64,000 nt of DNA from Denitromonas sp. (lineage in GTDB: Bacteria; Pseudomonadota; Gammaproteobacteria; Burkholderiales; Rhodocyclaceae). The position numbers and the translations under genes are program-made. Positions 17,156 through 25,761 of this stretch are shown in pieces. The notes below the pieces were generated by a model. That model worked only from the letters and a program-made list of their open reading frames with translations. It did not search any database and was not told where the DNA came from. The stretch is taken from positions 2,247,501 to 2,311,500 of the forward strand of contig NZ_JAUCBR010000004.1 in the NCBI RefSeq assembly GCF_034676725.1, in the 5' to 3' direction. Position 1 is the first letter of the stretch. The number at the start of each line of letters is the position of its first letter.

Positions 17156-18106
17156 ATGGTTCCAAAGATCGTCTTTCTGGAGCGCGATTCGGTGCGTGCG
17201 CCATTCTCGCGGCCCGCCGCGGCGCACACCTGGGTGGACTACCCGGACACCACGCCGGCACAGATCGTGGCGCGGTTGCAGGACGCGCAGGTGGCGGTCA
17301 TCAACAAGCTGCGGCTCGACGAGGCGGTGCTGGCGCAGTTGCCGTCGCTACGCATGATCGCGCTGGCCGCGACCGGGTCGGACAATGTCGACCTGGCGGC
17401 ATGCCGGGCGCGCGGGGTGGTGGTCAGCAACGTGCGCGGCTACGCGGTGACCTCGGTGCCCGAGCATGTGATCGGGCTGATGCTGGCGCTGTCGCGCAAT
17501 CTCGTTGCCTACCAGCAGGCGGTGCAGGCCGGGCGCTGGCCGGGCGCGCGGCATTTCTGTTTTCTCGACTACCCCATCCGCGACCTGCGCTGCGCCACCC
17601 TGGCGCTGGTGGGGCAGGGCAGCCTGGGCGAAGGCGTGGCGCGGCTGGCCGAGGCCTTCGGCATGCGGGTGCTGTGGTCCGAACGCCCTGGCGCCGGCAC
17701 GGTGCGGCCGGGCCGGGTGGCCTTCGACGAGATCCTGCGTCGTGCCGACGTGCTGTCGCTGCATTGCCCGCTGACCGACGATACCCGTGGCATGATCGAC
17801 GGCGCCGTGCTCCAGGCCATGAAGCCGACCGCGTTCCTGATCAACACCGCGCGCGGGGCGCTGGTCGACGAAGCGGCGCTGGCCGAGGCCTTGCGCAGCG
17901 GCGAGATTGCCGGCGCCGCGATCGATGTGCTGTCGCAGGAGCCGCCGCCGCCGGACCATCCGCTGTTGGCGCCGGATATTCCCAACCTGATCGTCACCCC
18001 GCATGTGGCCTGGGCTTCGGCCGAGGCGATGCAGGAGATGGCGGTGCAGGTGGTGGCCAATGTCGAGGCGTTCCTGGCCGGAGCGCCGACCAACCGTCTG
18101 GCATGA
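17156..18106 (+). CDS. D-2-hydroxyacid dehydrogenase (glycerate dehydrogenase / hydroxypyruvate reductase type)
   Basis: A 316-residue NAD(P)-dependent D-isomer 2-hydroxyacid dehydrogenase. The catalytic domain begins with MVPKIVFLERDS; the Rossmann domain has LALVGQGSLGEGVARLAEAFGM; the catalytic Arg is in INTARGALVDE, the Glu near DVLSQEPPP and the His in VTPHVAWAS. The wording VSNVRGYAVTSVPEHVIGLML is that of glycerate dehydrogenases. It would interconvert hydroxypyruvate or glyoxylate with glycerate or glycolate. ATG 17156 is preferred to ATG 17123 because GAAGGGGG lies seven bases before it and the protein then matches the family length. The divergent IclR regulator probably controls it. 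Confidence 0.85.
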   Translation: MVPKIVFLERDSVRAPFSRPAAAHTWVDYPDTTPAQIVARLQDAQVAVINKLRLDEAVLAQLPSLRMIALAATGSDNVDLAACRARGVVVSNVRGYAVTSVPEHVIGLMLALSRNLVAYQQAVQAGRWPGARHFCFLDYPIRDLRCATLALVGQGSLGEGVARLAEAFGMRVLWSERPGAGTVRPGRVAFDEILRRADVLSLHCPLTDDTRGMIDGAVLQAMKPTAFLINTARGALVDEAALAEALRSGEIAGAAIDVLSQEPPPPDHPLLAPDIPNLIVTPHVAWASAEAMQEMAVQVVANVEAFLAGAPTNRLA

Positions 18107-18309
18107 TCTGGCCGGCATTGTCGTGGCGGGGGGCGTCTGCTTGCGTGGCGTGCCAGCGCACGGGAGGCGGTGTTTGGATAGAATGGCTCTCCACGGCGGT
18201 GACAAAATCCGCACGCGCCGCGGGTTTCTGACACACTGGGAGCGCCCGCCGGCAGAGGGTGCCGCCCGCCGGGGGCATATATTTTCGCGTTTCGATGGGC
18301 CATGGTCAT

Positions 18310-18792
18310 ATGCGTAGGTTTCATTCGATCAGCGTTGTGATTTCCTTGTTCGTCTTCTGGCTGGTGCTGTCGGGCTACTTCACGCCCTTCCTGATGACGA
18401 TGGGCCTGGTGGTGTCGGTGCTGGTGGTGCTGTTTGCCCACCGCATGGACGTCATCGACCAGGAAGGCCATCCGCTGCAACTGCGCGGCGGGGTGGTGCA
18501 TTACTGGCCGTGGCTGATCGTCGAGATCGTCAAGTCGGCATGGACGGTGTCCAAGCTCATCGTGCATCCGCGCCTGCCCATCTCGCCGACCCTGCTGCGG
18601 GTCAAGATGAGCCAGCGCACGCCGGTCGGCCAGGTGATGTACGCCAATTCCATTACGCTCACGCCGGGCACCATCTCGGTCGCCATCGAGGGCGATGAGG
18701 TCGTGGTGCACGCCCTCACCCAGGCCGGCGCCGATGACCTGGTCGGCGGCGAAATGGACCGCCGGGTGAGCGCTTGCGAGGGTCGGGCATGA
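18310..18792 (+). CDS. mnhE: Mrp-type cation/proton antiporter subunit E
   Basis: A 160-residue MnhE/MrpE subunit opening the antiporter operon. It has two or three N-terminal membrane helices (about residues 8-45) and the family signatures YWPWLIVEIVKSAW and NSITLTPGT, followed by a soluble tail with GDEVVVHAL. The ATG at 18310 gives the usual length; an in-frame ATG at 18295 adds five residues. The stop overlaps the mnhF start as ATGA. MrpE is an accessory membrane subunit needed for complex assembly in characterised Mrp antiporters. About 200 bases precede it without a gene; TAGAAT at 18179-18184 may be a -10 box. Confidence 0.9.
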   Translation: MRRFHSISVVISLFVFWLVLSGYFTPFLMTMGLVVSVLVVLFAHRMDVIDQEGHPLQLRGGVVHYWPWLIVEIVKSAWTVSKLIVHPRLPISPTLLRVKMSQRTPVGQVMYANSITLTPGTISVAIEGDEVVVHALTQAGADDLVGGEMDRRVSACEGRA

Positions 18793-19079
18793 TTTACGCT
18801 GTGGTGGTGGGCGCCCTGCTGGTGTCGCTGAGCTTGCTGCTGGTGCGTGCCCTGCGGGGGCCGACGGTGTTCGACCGGGCGCTGGCGGGCAACGCGATCG
18901 GGACGCTGGCCATGCTGCTGCTGGCGATCTTCCAGTTCGTCTCGGGGCGCCCGGAGTTCGTCGATCTGGCGCTGGTCTATGGCGTGCTGAACATCGTCGG
19001 CACCATCGCCGTGCAGAAGTTCTTCCGCTACGGCGACCTGGGCGAGCCGGGCGTGGCCGACGAGGAGCACCGCCTGTGA
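18789..19079 (+). CDS. mnhF: Mrp-type antiporter subunit F
   Basis: A 96-residue protein with three membrane helices and the MnhF/MrpF hallmark RALRGPTVFDRALAGNAIG near residue 22, followed by a helix ending in GVLNIVGTIAVQKFFRYGDLG. Its start overlaps the mnhE stop by four bases, and its own stop overlaps the GTG start of mnhG. Size and wording are standard for the subunit. Confidence 0.92.
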   Translation: MIYAVVVGALLVSLSLLLVRALRGPTVFDRALAGNAIGTLAMLLLAIFQFVSGRPEFVDLALVYGVLNIVGTIAVQKFFRYGDLGEPGVADEEHRL

Positions 19080-19408
19080 GCCTGCTCATCGATATTCTCA
19101 GCGGCGTGCTGATGGCCGCTGGCGGGGTGTTCTGCGTGATCGGCGCCTTTGGCGTCCTGCGCATGCCGGGCTTCTACACGCGCATGCACGCGGCCAGCGT
19201 GATCGACACGCTCGGCGCCAGCCTGATCATTCTCGGACTGCTGTTGCAGTCGGGCTTCAGCCTGGCCAGCGCCAAGCTGCTGATCCTGTGGCTGCTGATC
19301 TTCTTCTGCTCGCCAACGGCCTCGCACTCGCTGGCCAATGCGGCACACCAGCGTGGCATCAAGCCGTGGCAACCGGATCAAGGAGAGTCATCATCCTCGA
19401 AGAACTGA
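19076..19408 (+). CDS. mnhG: Mrp-type antiporter subunit G
   Basis: A 110-residue MnhG/MrpG protein with three membrane helices and the conserved GAFGVLRMPGFYTRMHAAS segment near residue 23 and SPTASHSLANAAH towards the end. The start is a GTG overlapping the mnhF stop. The C-terminal tail overlaps the earliest possible start of the next gene. Confidence 0.92.
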   Translation: MSLLIDILSGVLMAAGGVFCVIGAFGVLRMPGFYTRMHAASVIDTLGASLIILGLLLQSGFSLASAKLLILWLLIFFCSPTASHSLANAAHQRGIKPWQPDQGESSSSKN

Positions 19409-19959
19409 CGGCCGTCGTCCTGCTCACCCTGATGGGTGCCGCCGCCATTGGCGTGGCGCGCCAGCGCAATCTGTTCGGGGTGGTGCTGCTGGGCGGCATC
19501 TACAGCTTCCTGATGGCCACCGTCATGGTGGTGCTCGATGCGGTCGACGTGGCGATGACCGAGGCCGCCGTTGGCGCCGGCATCTCCACGGTGTTGCTGT
19601 TCGGCGCCATCCACCTGACCGGCGGCACCGAGTCGAAGCCCATCCATCGGCCGTGGCTGCCGCTGTTTGTGGTGACGGTCACCGGCGCGATGCTGGTCTA
19701 CGGCACGCTCGGCCTGCCGGCGTTCTCCGATCCCAAGGCACCGATCCACCAGCATGTGGCCCCGCGCTACCTCAAGGAGGGGCCGGAGAAAACCGGCGTG
19801 CCCAATGTGGTCACCGTGGTGCTGGCGAGTTATCGCGGTTTCGATACCCTGGGAGAGACCTTCGTGGTGTTTACCGCCGGCATCGGCGTGATCGCCCTGT
19901 TGCGTCGGCGCAACCCGCGCCGACTGCGGAACAACGAGCGGGAGGGGGGGCCGTCATGA
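19366..19959 (+). CDS. DUF4040 / MbhE-like antiporter subunit (equivalent of the MrpA C-terminus)
   Basis: A protein of up to 197 residues. The N-terminal half is a DUF4040 domain (three helices, with AIGVARQRNLFGVVLLGGIYS and a conserved TEAAVGAGIST block); the C-terminal half matches MbhE-like segments (NVVTVVLASYRGFDTLGETFVVF). In standard Mrp operons these two parts form the C-terminal end of the large MrpA subunit; here they are a free protein. The start is uncertain: GTG 19366 lies inside mnhG, whereas a strong Shine-Dalgarno AAGGAGAG (19380-19387) is followed only by ATC ATC CTC, so an ATC start at 19393 giving ILEELTAV is possible. The stop overlaps the next start as ATGA. Confidence 0.82.
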   Translation: MATGSRRVIILEELTAVVLLTLMGAAAIGVARQRNLFGVVLLGGIYSFLMATVMVVLDAVDVAMTEAAVGAGISTVLLFGAIHLTGGTESKPIHRPWLPLFVVTVTGAMLVYGTLGLPAFSDPKAPIHQHVAPRYLKEGPEKTGVPNVVTVVLASYRGFDTLGETFVVFTAGIGVIALLRRRNPRRLRNNEREGGPS

Positions 19960-20393
19960 GACTCGACATCATCCTGCGGGTGATCGCCAAGCTGCTGATC
20001 CCCTTCGCGCTGGTGTTCGGCCTGTATGTGCAGTTCCATGGCGACTATGGCCCCGGCGGCGGTTTCCAGGCCGGGGTGATCGTGGCCGCGGCGGTGATCT
20101 TCTATGCGCTGATCTATGGCCTGCCGGCGGCCCGCCGGGTGGTGCCCGATGCGCTGGTCGAGTTCCTGCTGGCCTTCGGTGTGCTGCTGTATTCGGGGGT
20201 GGGCATCGCCTCGCTCCTGCTCGGCGGCAACTTCCTCGACTATTTCGTGCTTGGCGCCGATCCGATCAGCGGCCAGCACCGCGGTATCTTCTGGGTCGAA
20301 GCCGGCGTGCTCATTACCGTGGCTGCGGTCATGCTGAAGATCTTCTATGTGTTTGCGGCGCGCAAGCGCGACGCGGGGGAGGCCGGGCAATGA
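19956..20393 (+). CDS. mnhB: Mrp-type antiporter subunit B
   Basis: A 145-residue MnhB/MrpB protein with four membrane helices. It carries the family signature FHGDYGPGGGFQAGVIVAAA near residue 28 and GIFWVEAGVLITVAAVMLKIF towards the C-terminus. ATGA overlaps join it to the genes on both sides. MrpB lies in the part of the complex that is linked to sodium movement in characterised Mrp systems. Confidence 0.92.
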   Translation: MRLDIILRVIAKLLIPFALVFGLYVQFHGDYGPGGGFQAGVIVAAAVIFYALIYGLPAARRVVPDALVEFLLAFGVLLYSGVGIASLLLGGNFLDYFVLGADPISGQHRGIFWVEAGVLITVAAVMLKIFYVFAARKRDAGEAGQ

Positions 20394-20776
20394 CGCTGGC
20401 CAGTCATTTCAGCTACTGGGTGACGGTGTTGCTGCTCATGGTCGGGCTGTTCATCGTCATCGCCCGTGACAACCTGATCAAGAAGCTGATCGGCCTGGGC
20501 ATTTTCCAGACCGCGGTCTATCTGCTCTACATCGCGCCGGGCAAGCTCATCGGTGGCGTGGCGCCGATCATCGGCGGCCAGTTCGCGGTGTACTCGAACC
20601 CCTTGCCGCATGTGCTGATCCTCACCGCGATCGTGGTCGGCGTGGCCACGCTGGCGCTGGGGCTGGCGCTCGTCGTGCGCATCAAGGAGGCCTACGGCTC
20701 CATCGACGAGGACGAGATCCTCGCCATGGATGCCCGGGACGACGCATCGAATCAAGCCGACCGGGACGGGAGCTGA
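20390..20776 (+). CDS. mnhC: Mrp-type antiporter subunit C (NuoK-like)
   Basis: A 128-residue NuoK/MnhC homologue with three helices, starting with SYWVTVLLLMVGLFIVIARDN. The segment DNLIKKLIGLGIFQTAVYLL and the NPLPHVLILTAIVVGVATLALGLAL-type helix pair are typical. The C-terminal 25 residues are acidic and soluble. It overlaps mnhB by four bases and is followed after three bases by mnhD. Confidence 0.92.
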   Translation: MTLASHFSYWVTVLLLMVGLFIVIARDNLIKKLIGLGIFQTAVYLLYIAPGKLIGGVAPIIGGQFAVYSNPLPHVLILTAIVVGVATLALGLALVVRIKEAYGSIDEDEILAMDARDDASNQADRDGS

Positions 20777-20779
20777 GCC

Positions 20780-22270
20780 GTGCTGACGCAACATTTTCCC
20801 GCCCTGCTGGTGGTGGTGCCACTGGTCGCCGCGCCGATCATCGTGCTCGCCCGTCATGCGCTGGCGAGCTGGCTGATCGCCCTGCTGGCGACGGCGGCAA
20901 CCTTCGGCATCGCCGCTGCCCTGCTCGACCAGACCCTCTCCGACGGCGTCATCTCCTATGCCATGGGCAGTTGGGAGATTCCGCTCGGCATCGAGTACCG
21001 GATCGACGCGGCCGGCGCCTTCGTGGCGCTGATCGTCGCCGGCATGGGCCTGATCGTGATGCCCTACAGCCGGGTCGGCATCGCCTCCGAGGTGCGCAGC
21101 GAAGAGCACTATCTCTACTACGCCCTGATGATGCTGTGCCTGGCCGGCCTGCTCGGCATTCTGGTCACCGGTGACGCCTTCAACCTGTTCGTCTTCCTCG
21201 AGGTGTCCTCGCTGGCCACCTATGTGCTGATCGCCATGGGGCGGGACCGCCGGGCGCTGGTGGCGGCCTACCAGTACCTGCTGATGGGCACCATCGGCGC
21301 GACGCTGTATGTGCTCGGGGTCGGCCTGCTGTACCTCGAGACGGGCACCCTCAACCTCGCCGACATGGCGGCGCGGCTGGTGTCGGTGGGCGATTCGCGC
21401 GGTGTGCTCGCAGCGCTGGCCTTCATCACCGTGGGCATCTCGCTCAAGATTGCGCTGTTCCCGCTGCACCTGTGGCTGCCCAACGCCTACGCCTATGCGC
21501 CCTCGCCGGTGTCGGCCTTCCTGGCGGCGACGGCGACCAAGGTGTCGATCTACGTGCTGATGCGCTATTTCTTCACCATCTTCGGGCCGACCGAGGTGTT
21601 CGATGCGCGCGCCACCGGGGCCATTCTGCTCGGTCTGTCGCTGGCGGCCATGTTCGTGCCGGCCATCGTGGCCATCTTCCAGCACGACATGAAGCGCCTG
21701 CTGGCCTATTCCAGCATCTCGCAGATCGGCTACATCACGCTCGGCATCAGCATGGACTCGGTCGAGGGGCTGATGGCCTCGGCCATGCACCTGTTCAACC
21801 ATGCGCTGACCAAGGGCGGGCTGTTCCTGGTGCTCGGCGGTGTGGTGCTGCGTTGTCGCGGCGCCGGCTTCGACCGGCTCGCCGGCCTCGGTCACACCAT
21901 GCCGATGGCCTCGTTCGCCATGGTGGTCGGCGGCCTGAGCCTGATCGGCGTGCCGGGCACGGCCGGTTTCATCAGCAAGTGGTATCTGGTCAGCGCGGCC
22001 ATGCATGAAGGCCAGTGGTGGCTCGTCGGCGCCGTGCTGGCAAGCTCGCTGCTGGCGGTGATCTATGTGTGGCGCTTTGTCGAGGTGGCCTACTTCCGCG
22101 CCCCGCCGGCCGACCATCCGGCGCCGGGTGAAGCGCCGCTGTCGATGTTCCTGCCGGCACTGGCGATGATCGTTGCCTGCGTGTATTTCGGCATCGACGC
22201 GACCTGGTCGAGCGATGTCGCGATGCGCGTGGCCGAGGTGCTGATGAGCAGCCGGAGTGCGGTGCAATGA
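20780..22270 (+). CDS. mnhD: Mrp-type antiporter subunit D (NuoN/M-like), first of three
   Basis: A 496-residue proton-conducting membrane protein of the NuoL/M/N family with about 14 helices. Seen are FLEVSSLATYVLIA, which carries the glutamate of TM5, LKIALFPLHLWLPNAYAYAPSPVSAFLAA with the key lysine and the broken-helix region, and FNHALTKGGLFLVLGG with the second lysine. The start is a GTG at 20780. It is the best match for canonical MrpD of the three large subunits in this operon because it directly follows mnhC and keeps all the charged residues. Confidence 0.93.
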   Translation: MLTQHFPALLVVVPLVAAPIIVLARHALASWLIALLATAATFGIAAALLDQTLSDGVISYAMGSWEIPLGIEYRIDAAGAFVALIVAGMGLIVMPYSRVGIASEVRSEEHYLYYALMMLCLAGLLGILVTGDAFNLFVFLEVSSLATYVLIAMGRDRRALVAAYQYLLMGTIGATLYVLGVGLLYLETGTLNLADMAARLVSVGDSRGVLAALAFITVGISLKIALFPLHLWLPNAYAYAPSPVSAFLAATATKVSIYVLMRYFFTIFGPTEVFDARATGAILLGLSLAAMFVPAIVAIFQHDMKRLLAYSSISQIGYITLGISMDSVEGLMASAMHLFNHALTKGGLFLVLGGVVLRCRGAGFDRLAGLGHTMPMASFAMVVGGLSLIGVPGTAGFISKWYLVSAAMHEGQWWLVGAVLASSLLAVIYVWRFVEVAYFRAPPADHPAPGEAPLSMFLPALAMIVACVYFGIDATWSSDVAMRVAEVLMSSRSAVQ

Positions 22271-23742
22271 CCGAAGACGTTCAACTGCTCAGCCTGCTGC
22301 TGACCCCGCTGGCCGGCCTGGTGCTGCTGGCGCTGGCCGGGCGCTGGCCGAATGTACGCGAGTCGATCACGCTGCTGACGGCGCTCATCCTGTTTTCCGA
22401 ATCGCTGCAACTGGCCGGCGATGTGCTCGGCGGTGCCCGTCCGGGGCTGACGCTGATCGAGATGCTGCCGGGGCTGACCCTGCGCCTGGCGGTCGAACCG
22501 CTCGGTGCGCTGTTCTCGGTGATCTCCTCGGGGCTGTGGATCATCAGCACGCTGTATTCGATCGGCTACATGCGCGGCAACAAAGAGAAGAAGCAGACCC
22601 GCTTCTTCGTGTGCTTCGCCGGCGCCATCTTTGCCGCCCAGGGCATCGCGCTGGCCGGCAACATGCTGACGCTGTTCCTGTTCTACGAGGCGATGACGCT
22701 GATCACCTATCCGCTGGTCACGCACCACGGCACCGATCATGCGCGTAACTCCGCCCGCACCTACCTGGGCGTGCTGCTGGGCACCTCGATCGCCTTCCTG
22801 CTCTCCGGGCTGCTGGCCACCTGGGTGATCGCCGGCACACTGGACTTCCGCCACGGCGGCATCCTCGCCGGACAGATCGGCGCGGCGGGGACGGCGCTTT
22901 TGCTGGCGCTGTACATGTTCGGCATCGGCAAGGCGGCGCTGATGCCCTTCCACCGCTGGCTGCCGGCGGCGATGGTCGCGCCCACGCCGGTGTCCGCGCT
23001 GCTGCATGCGGTGGCGGTGGTCAAGGCGGGGGTGTTCACCATCGTCAAGGTGGTCGTCTATATCTTCGGCACCGACAACCTGATCGCCCTGGGCAGCGCC
23101 GACTGGGTGCCGGTGATCGCTGGATTCACCATCATCTCGGCCTCCATCGTCGCGCTGCGGGCCGACAACCTCAAGCGGCGGCTGGCCTACTCCACGGTCA
23201 GCCAGCTCTCCTATGTGACACTGGCCGCGACCATGCTGGCGCCGATTTCCATCGTCGGTGCGGTGCTGCACATTGCGGCGCACGCGCTGGGCAAGATCAC
23301 CCTGTTCTTCGCCGCCGGCTCGATCTACACCGCCGCGCACAAGACCGAGGTCAGCCAGCTCGACGGCATCGGCCGGCGCATGCCCTGGACGATGACCGCC
23401 TTCGCCATCGGTGCGCTGTCGATGATCGGCCTGCCACCGGCGGCCGGCTTCGTGTCCAAATGGTATGTGCTGTCGGCGGCGATGAGCCTCGAGCACTGGT
23501 GGGCGGTGTGTGTGCTGGTGATCAGCACCCTGCTCAACGCCGGCTATTTCCTGCCCATCGTGTGGCGCGCCTTCTTCCGTGCGCCGCCGGCCGACCCGGA
23601 CGACCACCACCACGACGCCCACGGCGAGGCGCCGGCCATCATGGTGCTGGCGCAGACCGCGACGGCCGCGCTGACGGTCGGCCTGTTCCTCTACCACGAG
23701 CCGGTGCTGCGCCTGGCGCGTGCCGTGGCGGGAGCCTTCTGA
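22267..23742 (+). CDS. Mrp-type antiporter subunit, NuoL/M-like, second of three
   Basis: A 491-residue paralogue of the preceding subunit, starting in an ATGA overlap. It has FFVCFAGAIFAAQGIALAG, LFLFYEAMTLITYPLV with the TM5 glutamate, FGIGKAALMPFHRWLPAAMVAPTPVSALLHAVAVVKAG with the TM7 lysine, and AHALGKITLFFAAGSIY, in which the second lysine is kept. Such proteins are usually labelled MnhD or proton-conducting membrane transporter. A C-terminal His/Asp-rich loop (DDHHHDAHGE) near residue 445 faces one side of the membrane. It is probably a second pump module of the same complex. Confidence 0.9.
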   Translation: MTEDVQLLSLLLTPLAGLVLLALAGRWPNVRESITLLTALILFSESLQLAGDVLGGARPGLTLIEMLPGLTLRLAVEPLGALFSVISSGLWIISTLYSIGYMRGNKEKKQTRFFVCFAGAIFAAQGIALAGNMLTLFLFYEAMTLITYPLVTHHGTDHARNSARTYLGVLLGTSIAFLLSGLLATWVIAGTLDFRHGGILAGQIGAAGTALLLALYMFGIGKAALMPFHRWLPAAMVAPTPVSALLHAVAVVKAGVFTIVKVVVYIFGTDNLIALGSADWVPVIAGFTIISASIVALRADNLKRRLAYSTVSQLSYVTLAATMLAPISIVGAVLHIAAHALGKITLFFAAGSIYTAAHKTEVSQLDGIGRRMPWTMTAFAIGALSMIGLPPAAGFVSKWYVLSAAMSLEHWWAVCVLVISTLLNAGYFLPIVWRAFFRAPPADPDDHHHDAHGEAPAIMVLAQTATAALTVGLFLYHEPVLRLARAVAGAF

Positions 23743-23972
23743 TGTCACTCAAAGACACGCTGCCGCGCGGGCGCCTGTGGCGCGCCCTGCTGCTGGCCTT
23801 GCTCGCCGTGCTGATCGGCGGGTTGTTCGTCGAATCGCATCCGCATTTCGGCATCGATGCGGTGCCCGGCTTCAATGCCTGGTTCCCGATGCTGGCCTGT
23901 GTGGCGCTGGTGTTCCTGGCGCGCGCACTGGCACGGATCTTCGGACCGCGGGAGGACGAGGATGGCCGCTGA
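23742..23972 (+). CDS. small two-helix membrane protein in the Mrp-like operon
   Basis: A 76-residue protein whose ATG overlaps the upstream stop by one base (TGATG) and whose end overlaps the next gene by 11 bases. It has a basic N-terminus, a helix at about residues 13-30 (LLLALLAVLIGGLFV), a short loop with SHPHFGIDAVPGF and a second helix at about 45-63, then an acidic tail. I do not recognise a named family. Tight coupling on both sides and codon use like its neighbours support it as a real subunit or assembly factor of the antiporter. Confidence 0.75.
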   Translation: MSLKDTLPRGRLWRALLLALLAVLIGGLFVESHPHFGIDAVPGFNAWFPMLACVALVFLARALARIFGPREDEDGR

Positions 23973-25647
23973 ATTGCTCCATCATCCCGCGCTGTGGCTG
24001 ATCCTCGGCGGGATTGCGCTCGGCTTCCTGCGCGGGGCGCCGCGCGCGCTGCTGTCGCTGGGGCTGCCGCTGTTCGCCGCGTGGCTGCTGTGGGGCATCC
24101 CCGAGGGCATCTACGGCGGCTTGCACTTTCTCGACTACACGCTCGAGATGCTGCGGGTCGACCGCCTCGGCCGCCTGTTTGCGCTGGTGTTCCTGCTCGT
24201 GCTGTTTGTCGGCAGCGTGTATGCCCTGCGCCAGCCCAGCCGGCTCGAAGTGCCGGCCGCCTTCGTCTATGGCGGCGCGGCGGTGGGCGCCGTACTGGCC
24301 GGCGACTGGATCACCCTGTTCGTCTTCTGGGAGCTGATGGCCATCGGCTCGACGCTGGTGATCTGGGCCGGCGGCCGCGACGCCTACCCGGCGGCGATGC
24401 GCTATCTGATGGTGCACCTGTTCGGCGGTGTGGTGCTGATGGCCGGCATCACCGCGCATCTGGCCGGCGGCGGTGGCCTGCGCATCGAGGCGCTGGCGCT
24501 CGAAGGCATCGCGCCGTGGTTCATCCTCGCCGGCGTGCTGATCAACGCCGGCGCCTTCCCGTTCTGGTCATGGATTCCGGACGCCTATCCGCGCGCCTCG
24601 TGGAGCGGCATGGTGTTCCTCTCCGCCTTCACCACCAAGACGGCGGTGTATGTGCTGATGCGCGGCTTCCCCGGTGCCGAGGTGCTGATCCCCATCGGCT
24701 TGCTGATGGCCGGCTATGGGCTGATCTATGCGCTGGTCGAGAACACCGCGCGGCGGGTGCTGGCCTACGCCATCATCAACCAGGTCGGCTTCATGGTCGC
24801 CGGCATCGGCATCGGCACCGAGCTGGCCCTCAACGGCGTCGCCGCCCATGCCTTTGCCCACATCGTGTACAAGGCGCTGTTGCTGATGGCCATCGGTGCG
24901 GTGATCGTGCAGACCGGCAAGCGCGACTGCACCGACCTCGGCGGCCTGGCCCGCCAGATGCCGGTGACCACCGGTTTCGCCATCTTCGGCGCGCTGGCCA
25001 TGTCCGCACCGCTGACCGCCGGCTTCATCACCAAATCGCTGGTGTTGCAGGCAGCGGCCGATGCGCACCTGACCTGGGTGTGGCTGGCAATGATGGTGAT
25101 CGCCGCCGGCGTGTTCCTCGCCGCCGGCTTGAAGGTGGTGGTGTTCGTGTTCTTCGGCGAGCCGCGTGATCTCGACGCCGAGGAGGCGCCGCCCAGCCAG
25201 CGCTGGGGCATGCGCCTGCTCGCGCTGACCAGCCTGGCGGCCGGCTGCTATCCGCCGCTGCTCTACGACCTGCTGCCCTATCCGATCGACTACCAGCCCT
25301 ACACCGGCTCGCATGTGGTGTTCCAGTTGCAGTTGCTGCTGGCCACCACGGTGGTGTTCTTCGTGCTGCGTGCGCGCCTGGTGGCCATGCTCGGTTCGCT
25401 GATCGACATCGACTGGTTCTACCGCACCCTCGGCCCGCGCTGGGTCAAGCTGGTGGTGTTCGGCGTCAGCATCGAGATTCGCGAGGTGGTGCGCCTGGTC
25501 ATGCGTGGCCTGGCCAACCTGCTCGGCAGCCTGCGCCGCCACTACGGCACGCGCGGCGTGCTGGCGCGCACCTGGCCTTCCGGCAGCATGGTGCTGTGGG
25601 TCGCCTTGCTGCTGCTGATGTATCTGGCGCTGTTCTATCTCGCCTGA
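23962..25647 (+). CDS. Mrp-type antiporter subunit, NuoL-like, third of three
   Basis: A 561-residue NuoL/MrpA/MrpD-family protein with about 14-16 helices. Landmarks are LFVFWELMAIGSTLVIWAGG with the TM5 glutamate, INAGAFPFWSWIPDAYPRASWSGMVFLSAFTTKTAVY, FAHIVYKALLLMAIGAVIV with the second lysine, and a long C-terminal extension with helices and a basic loop (SLRRHYGTRGVLARTWPSGS). The first lysine position in the broken-helix region lacks the usual LKxxLxPFH wording, so its proton path may differ. With the DUF4040 protein it probably replaces the single large MrpA. It closes the operon. Confidence 0.88.
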   Translation: MAAELLHHPALWLILGGIALGFLRGAPRALLSLGLPLFAAWLLWGIPEGIYGGLHFLDYTLEMLRVDRLGRLFALVFLLVLFVGSVYALRQPSRLEVPAAFVYGGAAVGAVLAGDWITLFVFWELMAIGSTLVIWAGGRDAYPAAMRYLMVHLFGGVVLMAGITAHLAGGGGLRIEALALEGIAPWFILAGVLINAGAFPFWSWIPDAYPRASWSGMVFLSAFTTKTAVYVLMRGFPGAEVLIPIGLLMAGYGLIYALVENTARRVLAYAIINQVGFMVAGIGIGTELALNGVAAHAFAHIVYKALLLMAIGAVIVQTGKRDCTDLGGLARQMPVTTGFAIFGALAMSAPLTAGFITKSLVLQAAADAHLTWVWLAMMVIAAGVFLAAGLKVVVFVFFGEPRDLDAEEAPPSQRWGMRLLALTSLAAGCYPPLLYDLLPYPIDYQPYTGSHVVFQLQLLLATTVVFFVLRARLVAMLGSLIDIDWFYRTLGPRWVKLVVFGVSIEIREVVRLVMRGLANLLGSLRRHYGTRGVLARTWPSGSMVLWVALLLLMYLALFYLA

Positions 25648-25707
25648 GACGCGCCGAATCGATCACGGCGCGCCGGCGGCCGGCAGGTGGCCGGCGCGTG
25701 CGACGAT

Positions 25708-25735
25708 TTGTTCACGGCAGCGGAGGCGGTACACT
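25708..25735 (+). promoter_or_regulatory. sigma-70 promoter for the pseudouridine synthase
   Basis: TTGTTC (25708-25713) and TACACT (25730-25735) are separated by 16 bases, 26 bases before the ATG at 25762. Both boxes match four or more consensus positions. Confidence 0.45.
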
Positions 25736-25761
25736 GCGCCATTGTCTTTTGCCGTACTGCC

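Noticed and set aside
20345..23748. Two minus-strand open frames of 640 and 552 codons opposite the antiporter operon
   Set aside because: Compositions are Gln/His/Arg-rich repeats of antisense membrane codons; no start signals or domains.
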